From Eulemur rufifrons (taxonomy: Eukaryota; Chordata; Mammalia; Primates; Lemuridae): a stretch of 64,000 nucleotides of DNA. Below the pieces are notes generated by a model. The model saw only the letters and a program-made list of their open reading frames with translations. It made no database searches and was not told the origin of the DNA. Each line of letters opens with the position of its first letter. Within the stretch, counting starts at the first letter, position 1. Of this stretch, positions 57,956 through 64,000 are shown piece after piece. The stretch is taken from assembly GCF_041146395.1 (NCBI RefSeq), contig NC_090997.1:31289501-31353500 (forward strand), written 5' to 3'. Both the position numbers and the translations under genes were made by a program.

Positions 57956-60199
57956 TTATTTTATTCTAAAGTTCATTTTTTTAACATATTGATGGATAGT
58001 TCTATATAGGTATATAATATAGTCATAAAAGTATGTCATATCAAAAAAATAAAATTGAAGAAACCTGTTTTATGCATGTAATTGATGAATTGGTATAGCA
58101 TTTCCCTGAGTCTCCTTTCAAGATGAGGTCATTATACATAATCAATTCAGGGCATATTTTTGCCACTTTCTAGTGACGTAGTCCAATGTTATTCAAATGA
58201 GAGTGTATGTTTTTGGAGCACAAATAGAAAAACAAACGTAAATGTTTCAGTGGGAAATACTGTACTTGAATATTTCTCCATCCTATATAGCACACTTTTC
58301 ATAATGAAGCCAGACGCCAGATACGGACCACCTAAAGAATTCTGAACCTGAAAAAGTACCACTAGGCATGTATTACTACCAAGAAGAAATTGAAACGATA
58401 ATGTTAGCAATATCTAACTTGAAATTTTCATTTGTTTGCATTATTTAAACTCATTTTACAACCAGATAAAATCTAAGGTGTTTCTGTTTAAAAGTTAATA
58501 TCTATATTCTGAGTTAAATTAGCTTCATTGCCAAATTGTTGGCCCAAAGTGCTATTACTGCTGAAGTTAACTGCTAGACAAGAAAAGATAATGTCAGCTT
58601 TGGTGGGAGAGGTTATCTCTGAAGCTTTTATAAATTCTTGCCAAATCTGAGATCTATTTCAATCTTAAGACATCTGTTACTCTGTAAATGGCCTCTCTCT
58701 TCCCTCTTCCTCCCTTAATTTTTCTAGAGTCACCAGTTTCCTTCAGCTGAGAATTTTCATTATTTCTGTTATCAGTGCTTTATGCCTCCTATTGCTTTGT
58801 TCTGCAGTTCCACTCCATGGTAACGCAACATTTTCTATTCCAAAATTCATAGGCAGTGTTGGGAGGCGTAATCACCTTCACCCCAGAGTCTACCATAATG
58901 ACTGTCTATGGGAGAGAGAGGTTTGGAGGGGTGGGGTGGAAGAATGACAGAGAGGATGAGAAGGAGGGAAACTGTGGATGGTTGAACTGTTTAACCCTGT
59001 CTATTATAGCTCGGGTACATTTATTTGTGGATGAATATATAAATGGTAGGGGTAGAGAAGTGGAAGATATTAAGTGCCAAATTTTAGCTTCAACAATAAC
59101 CACCGTTGCCAATTGGCATGATTTCAAATATCCCCTCACCAAACAGATGGCATGCAAGTTGTATCAGTGGAAAATATGACATTCTTTAAAATGCATACAA
59201 TGAATTAGACATTAAGGGATTGAACCTAAAAGTTTAAACTGGTTGTATTTTACAAATTATACCTCTACTAATAAAATTCTACAGAATATACCCACTTAGA
59301 CCACTTTAACTCAAGTTCTTGAAATATACTATAACTGAATATGACAATATTTATTTCTATAGAAAAAATATTCTAATGTTACCTAAATAAGAGCTCAAAA
59401 TAGCCATGTTAGGTGTACTTTTATTCTAGGTATTGAAAAAGTTTTTAAAAAATTGAAAAATAAAAATTATAGGAAGCATAGACATTTTAGTTATTAAACT
59501 AATACACAAATAAGCATTCTATAGTCATATAGGTATTTTTTTTTCCTCTTAAGTGCTTGAAAAGATTATAGACCAAGTGCTGTTCATATGACTGTTGGTT
59601 ATTTTTTAAAATAAGTATATTGCACCAGAACTTTTATTTGTTTCATAACTATAAAATACAATTTTTGGTCACCATAATATATTCCTAGCAAAGTCTGTAA
59701 TGAGAAGTGGGCAGAAGTAGCAACAGTTTAATCTTACCAAATGACATCCTAGGTGTCACAAAACAGTTAACTTCAGAAGCATCAATGAATTATGACAGCA
59801 ACTGAGTCCCCATCACTAGGGATTTTTTTGTGTGTGCACACTTTGTGTTAAGTTATAAATACCTACCATTTGTAGAAACACTCACAAGTGGTCATACGCT
59901 ATGCAAAATAATAAAACAGATGTTGCGGCTCACTCACAATATGCCCAAACACACTTGGTCCAAATAACAAGAGCCAAATTCCACCCTGGAAAGTCACAAG
60001 CTGCAGGGGCTCTAGTATTTCAGTGATCATCAAGGCTAATTACTCCACCTCAATTCCACTTTCTTCCAAATAGAGAGTTTTGGGAAATTATATTAATAAT
60101 TCCCATCATATCAAGGCTTGGGTAAAAAAGAGCAAAAGGACTTAAAGAAAACAGATAGTCAAGGTTAAAGATGATCATGTAAAAAGGTGCTTTACATTT
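57956..60199. other. Unassigned interval
   Basis: No repeat or gene recognised. The plus-strand ORF 58856-59179 (107 residues) has no known motif and lies over an ORF of similar size on the other strand. Confidence 0.5.
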
Positions 60200-60600
60200 T
60201 AAATTTACTAATTTTTTAAATATGTAAAATTCAAAATGTCCAAAAGGTAATAAGAAAAATAGCCTTCTAATAGGAAACCTCCAGTTTCCTTTGCCAAAGG
60301 CATCAGTTTCTTATGACTTGCTCTAGAGATATTTCTATGCATAAGCAAGCAAATATGTAATTCTCACACTTTTTTTAAGCCAAATGAGGCTTACTAAATG
60401 CATCATTCTACACCTTGCTTTTACTTGATTTATCTCAGAGATTGTTTCATGTTAGTACATAAGGAAAAACTTTTTAAAATTGCATAATAGTCAATTGTGT
60501 AGATATTCAATTAATTGTTAAAATTTCCTTTTGATGAATATTTAGATTGCTTCCTATCTTGTGTTATTATAAATACATAAAGCAATAAATATAATACTTC
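60200..60600 (-). mobile_element. L1M 3' UTR/ORF2 end, minus strand
   Basis: Plus strand reads tctagagatatttctatgca, cattctacaccttgctttta, ttatctcagagattgtttca, then agattgcttcctatcttgtg and ttattataaatacataaagc, the reverse of an old L1. Confidence 0.65.
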
Positions 60601-61266
60601 TAGCCTAGGACCCTACTTAGATCCTAAACCCTATAATTATTTAATATATTGGTTGAAATAGCACAGAGGCACAATGTCATACCTGAAACCATTTCATCTG
60701 GTGATTTTACCCTAACACTCCTTTCCAACTCTAATTGCCGAGTATAACAGTTGGCTTTCAGTGAACATTAATTAAAGGTGATGTGACATAATAAATTTCA
60801 TTAAAATTCTAAATGACATTACCAATAATCAGAATATTGCCTTCACTTGAGGATCTGTTTGACCTTAATTAGTGAACTCAACTTGGCTTTCTTTGTCTTT
60901 TCTGGGGGAAAAAAAGAGGAAGGGAGAAAGTCACATTAATTTTGGATTTGTGATACCAGTTATGACTAACCTTCCCTATTTCTGAACTCTTGTTGCATCA
61001 GTATTAGGTGGATTAACACTTAACTCCTCTATATTAGAGCATAATTCAGAGACCTTTGCAGACTACTGTGGTTCAACTATGGTTCACTTAAGCAGGAAAA
61101 GAATTTACTGGAAGGATATTGAGAGCTTATAAAACTGTCTAAAGGACAAGGCTTAGAAAACACATAGAAACTAATATTTGGAAGCAGAAGAACACCCGAA
61201 TAAGAACCACTGAGCTAATGTAGACAGCTTGTCTGTGGGACCAATGAATCCCCACCATCCCTAAGC
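60601..61266. other. Unassigned interval
   Basis: No feature recognised. Confidence 0.5.
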
Positions 61267-61506
61267 AGTGCTTTCCAATTTTTCTCATCTGTGTCCCACG
61301 TTAAGTATTTTACACGGTGTTGGAGAACACACACATACACGTTTAACTAAACCCATTTCATTAAAACAGAATTCATTCATATGTGCAATACATTCTAATA
61401 TCATATATTCTCTACTACTTCATTTTTTAAAAGTGCTGGTTGTAACCCACTAAACTGATTTCAAGACCCACTAAGAGGTCAGGACCTGCAGTTTGAAAAA
61501 CGCTGG
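61267..61506. mobile_element. hAT-type element with inverted ends
   Basis: Left end cagtgctttccaatttttct and right end gcagtttgaaaaacgctg are imperfect inverted repeats of the hAT CAGTG type. The middle (gtcccacgttaagtatttta; tgtaacccactaaactgatt; agacccactaagaggtcagg) fits an old non-autonomous family. The flanks ccctaag and tctaggg centre on ctag/ctaa, as hAT target sites often do. Confidence 0.6.
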
Positions 61507-64000
61507 TCTAGGGAGATTGATTCTGACCACAGTGTCACAGTTGATAAGTAAAGTGAACAAGCCTGTGGAGGAGGTGAAGAGTAAAGAAAATAGAGGACCA
61601 TTCTGCATTTGCAAGGGGACAAAGTATAAAGAATGGAATATGAAGCTTGAACATACATCCTTTATCAGCAGAATCAAACTGGCATGACCCCAATTTAATA
61701 CTATACCAAATATCAACCCACACGCATCACCACTTGGCACTGAAGCACTACAAATCATGGCTTTTCTGACAAGGAAGGAAGGGAGGAAGGCAGGGAAAGA
61801 GGGAGGAAGGGAGGACAATGTTTTAAGTGCTACTTTAGCATGTAATCCCACAGCTCAAATCCACTATAACTGCTCTGAAAATCCCCATTTATTTCAGAGG
61901 CAATACTTGCTTTCCTTATGTCCTTTTCAGCTTCGTTGCACTAGCTCTTTTTCACCACCATTACTTAGGCTGGAGTCTGGTTGTCTGACATCAGCTGTCA
62001 ACATACTAAGACTCATAAAATCAAAAAGAATAATCTTATAGGATCCAGCTACTTCCATACGCAATCACCTGGATCCTAGACTAAATTCTTGCCACATTGC
62101 ATGTCATGAAATAAATCTAAACCCAGTGTTAAAGTTATGTGTTGAGGCCCACTAACCTTGTGCTCAATTTTGTGATCTGTCTGTGGTTAGATGACATTCT
62201 CCTAAGTGTCTCCTCCCTCTTGTTCTCATCAAGTGGCAACTACCTCTTTTCTAGGAACATTAAGCCTCCCTGCAAGGTTTCAGCCTTGGCATTTATCCGC
62301 TCTACAGCTTGAAGTTAGTAGAGAAGTAGAAATATTTCATTTTCTTGATCATGCCTCCACTCTTTCAAATTACTCCCAGGAAATGTCAAAGCCAGAAGAA
62401 ATAGCTTAGAGACTGTGACTGAATTAAAATTGTGCAGAACAGTGGCCTGTCTTAATGAAATTATCCAGGACACCCACATTGGCTGGTGCATCTTTTAGTT
62501 AAATGAAAGCATTTCCTTGCTGGCTTTCATACTCAGGGGATGACATAACCCTCTCTGGCTGTCTGGATGGCCTCCATAGTCCAGGAAAGGCCAGCTAGAA
62601 TCTCCAAGCTAATTAACCAAGCCCTGTGGGACAGGTGCTCCTCACTGTGACTTCTTCAGCTGGGGAGTGAGAACCTCGAGTTCTACTTCTATTTTTAGTT
62701 ACATTTATAATAATGGAATGAAAAACAAGTGACTTCTTGAACTCCTGTTACATGTCAGTCAGGGAGAGCAAATTATAGCTCACTCTGACAGTTACTAAGT
62801 TAGAGCTAAAGAATTTCTCAGCAGTTCGGTGGTGTGAATTTGCACATTCTTAAAGCTGGTTGTTTCCTGGATGCACTGTCTCTGCAGATAAAATGGGAAA
62901 CGTGGTGTGGAAGCATATTTGGCATTCACAGGTGACAATCAGAGTCTTGTAAGTCCAATTATGGCATAAAGGACTATTAGCAAAGAGCTGGATTCCAAAC
63001 CCAGCAAATGTGGAGGGTGATGAGACTGTGTTATTACCATGAGACTTTCCTCTCACTTCCCCTCAGCCCCAACCCCGTAAACCTCAGCACCACGATAAAG
63101 GCTGAAGGGATGCTATGTTACAAACCCCAGAAATTATCAGACTCTGGGGTAAAAGAGAAAACATAAGACAGACAAGAAGTGCTCTTTAAAAAAAAAAAAA
63201 GCAAAGGAAATAAATGTAAATTGCTTCTAAATGTTATTTCTAATTCTTCTTTTAATTTGTAAATAAAATGTTAAACCTATTGTTTCTTGATTTGGTTTTA
63301 TGTGTTATTTTTTCATGTTGCCATCATAATCTGATTTCACTAAATATCATTTATTTTACTTTAGCAAATTATTTTGAATGAAATAATTTGATTGAATTTT
63401 ATAAGTATAATTAATAGCTCATAATAAAGGCTTCCATTTTCTGTTAGGGAATATCAAATTTGTAGAGACTATTTCAAGTTACTTCTGTTATACTGGCTTA
63501 ATTCTTAATGTTCCAGAGTACATAAATGATGATGCTTGTACCATATCTTATATACCGTATACCTCTGAAGATAGGATTAAAACAAAAGAATTGATTGTAA
63601 TCCTATTTAAGAAGCAAATCTTCAGTTCCCTTCCTTAATTGCAGCCAACCACCTGCTTCTCTCCTACCCAGCAGAAAGCTAGAGGTTTTCCCCCAGGAAA
63701 AGGAGAAGTAGAGAGTGTCTGGATTGACAGATGTCAGAGACTGTTGAGAACAGGAAGATGGTATTGAAAACAAGATTAAGAAAAAAATTACCATGCATGT
63801 AAGTTCTCTCTTCTTCAAGCTGTGTACCCAGGACAGTTCATCACATTCTGATTGGGCATACTTTTAAAAGTCATCCAAAACTTAAAAAAAAGAAAAGTTT
63901 GTAGAAGAATCCAAAAACCAGAGAAAAATAATTTAGAAGCATCACCAGTCAACCTAAAAAGACACTAGATCTACAGAATTCATTAGTAAGTTTTGTTAAA
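61507..64000. other. Unassigned interval with a (GGAA)n tract
   Basis: (GGAA)-like purine tract at 61779-61816 inside ORFs of 94 and 126 residues that are not credible. No repeat or gene recognised to the right edge. Confidence 0.5.

Overview
The window looks like nuclear DNA of a strepsirrhine primate (lemur or loris type). It holds at least thirteen Alu elements. Seven of them carry a roughly 30-base A/T-rich block between the two arms, which I know from strepsirrhine but not human Alus. A LINE-1 3' end at the left edge differs from the human L1 3' end. The rest is AT-rich with the usual mammalian layers of L1M, L2, MIR, hAT-Charlie, Tigger and ERVL/MaLR remnants. No species call is possible.

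I find no complete cellular protein-coding gene. The window reads as intergenic or deep intronic DNA. The only long ORF that is clearly protein-derived is the C-terminus of L1 ORF2 at 7-582. Other coding remnants belong to an internally deleted endogenous retrovirus on the minus strand (38361-45579). A possible terminal coding exon (52166-52372) and two very short candidate exons (18993-19022, 23543-23575) are weak calls. They are the only hints of a host gene.

Layout. 1-920: young L1 3' end with a tandem-repeated G-rich 3' UTR. 1.5-5.0 kb: old L1 copies with a nested hAT and MIR, then an Alu. 5-11.6 kb: mostly unassigned DNA with an old LTR-like repeat, a MIR, an Alu and a minus-strand L1M end. 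11.6-14.8 kb: L1 5' UTR with three imperfect repeats of about 245 bp and a broken ORF1 start, against an hAT element. 15.5-16.3 kb: ERVL-type LTR split by an Alu. 18-27 kb: sparse repeats, MIRs, an L1M fragment and short tandem repeats. 27.3-29.1 kb: antisense L1 ORF2 split by two Alus and locally expanded. 31-34.3 kb: L2, an ERVL LTR split by an Alu, and a MER2 DNA transposon. 37.3 kb: long polypyrimidine tract. 38.3-46.0 kb: an MLT1-like LTR split by the retrovirus, which itself contains two Alus and a plus-strand solo LTR. 46-51.4 kb: four more Alus, the last beside a 36-nt polyadenylated Y3 RNA retropseudogene. 51.4-57.9 kb: hAT elements, the candidate exon, L1M fragments and a small polyadenylated retrocopy with target-site duplications. 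58-64 kb: mostly unassigned, with one L1M and one hAT fragment.

The elements do not cooperate as a system. The main content is a legible record of stacked insertions, ordered by which element splits which. Family names are from memory of consensus sequences and are best read as class-level calls. I found no CRISPR array, operon, tRNA or rRNA gene.
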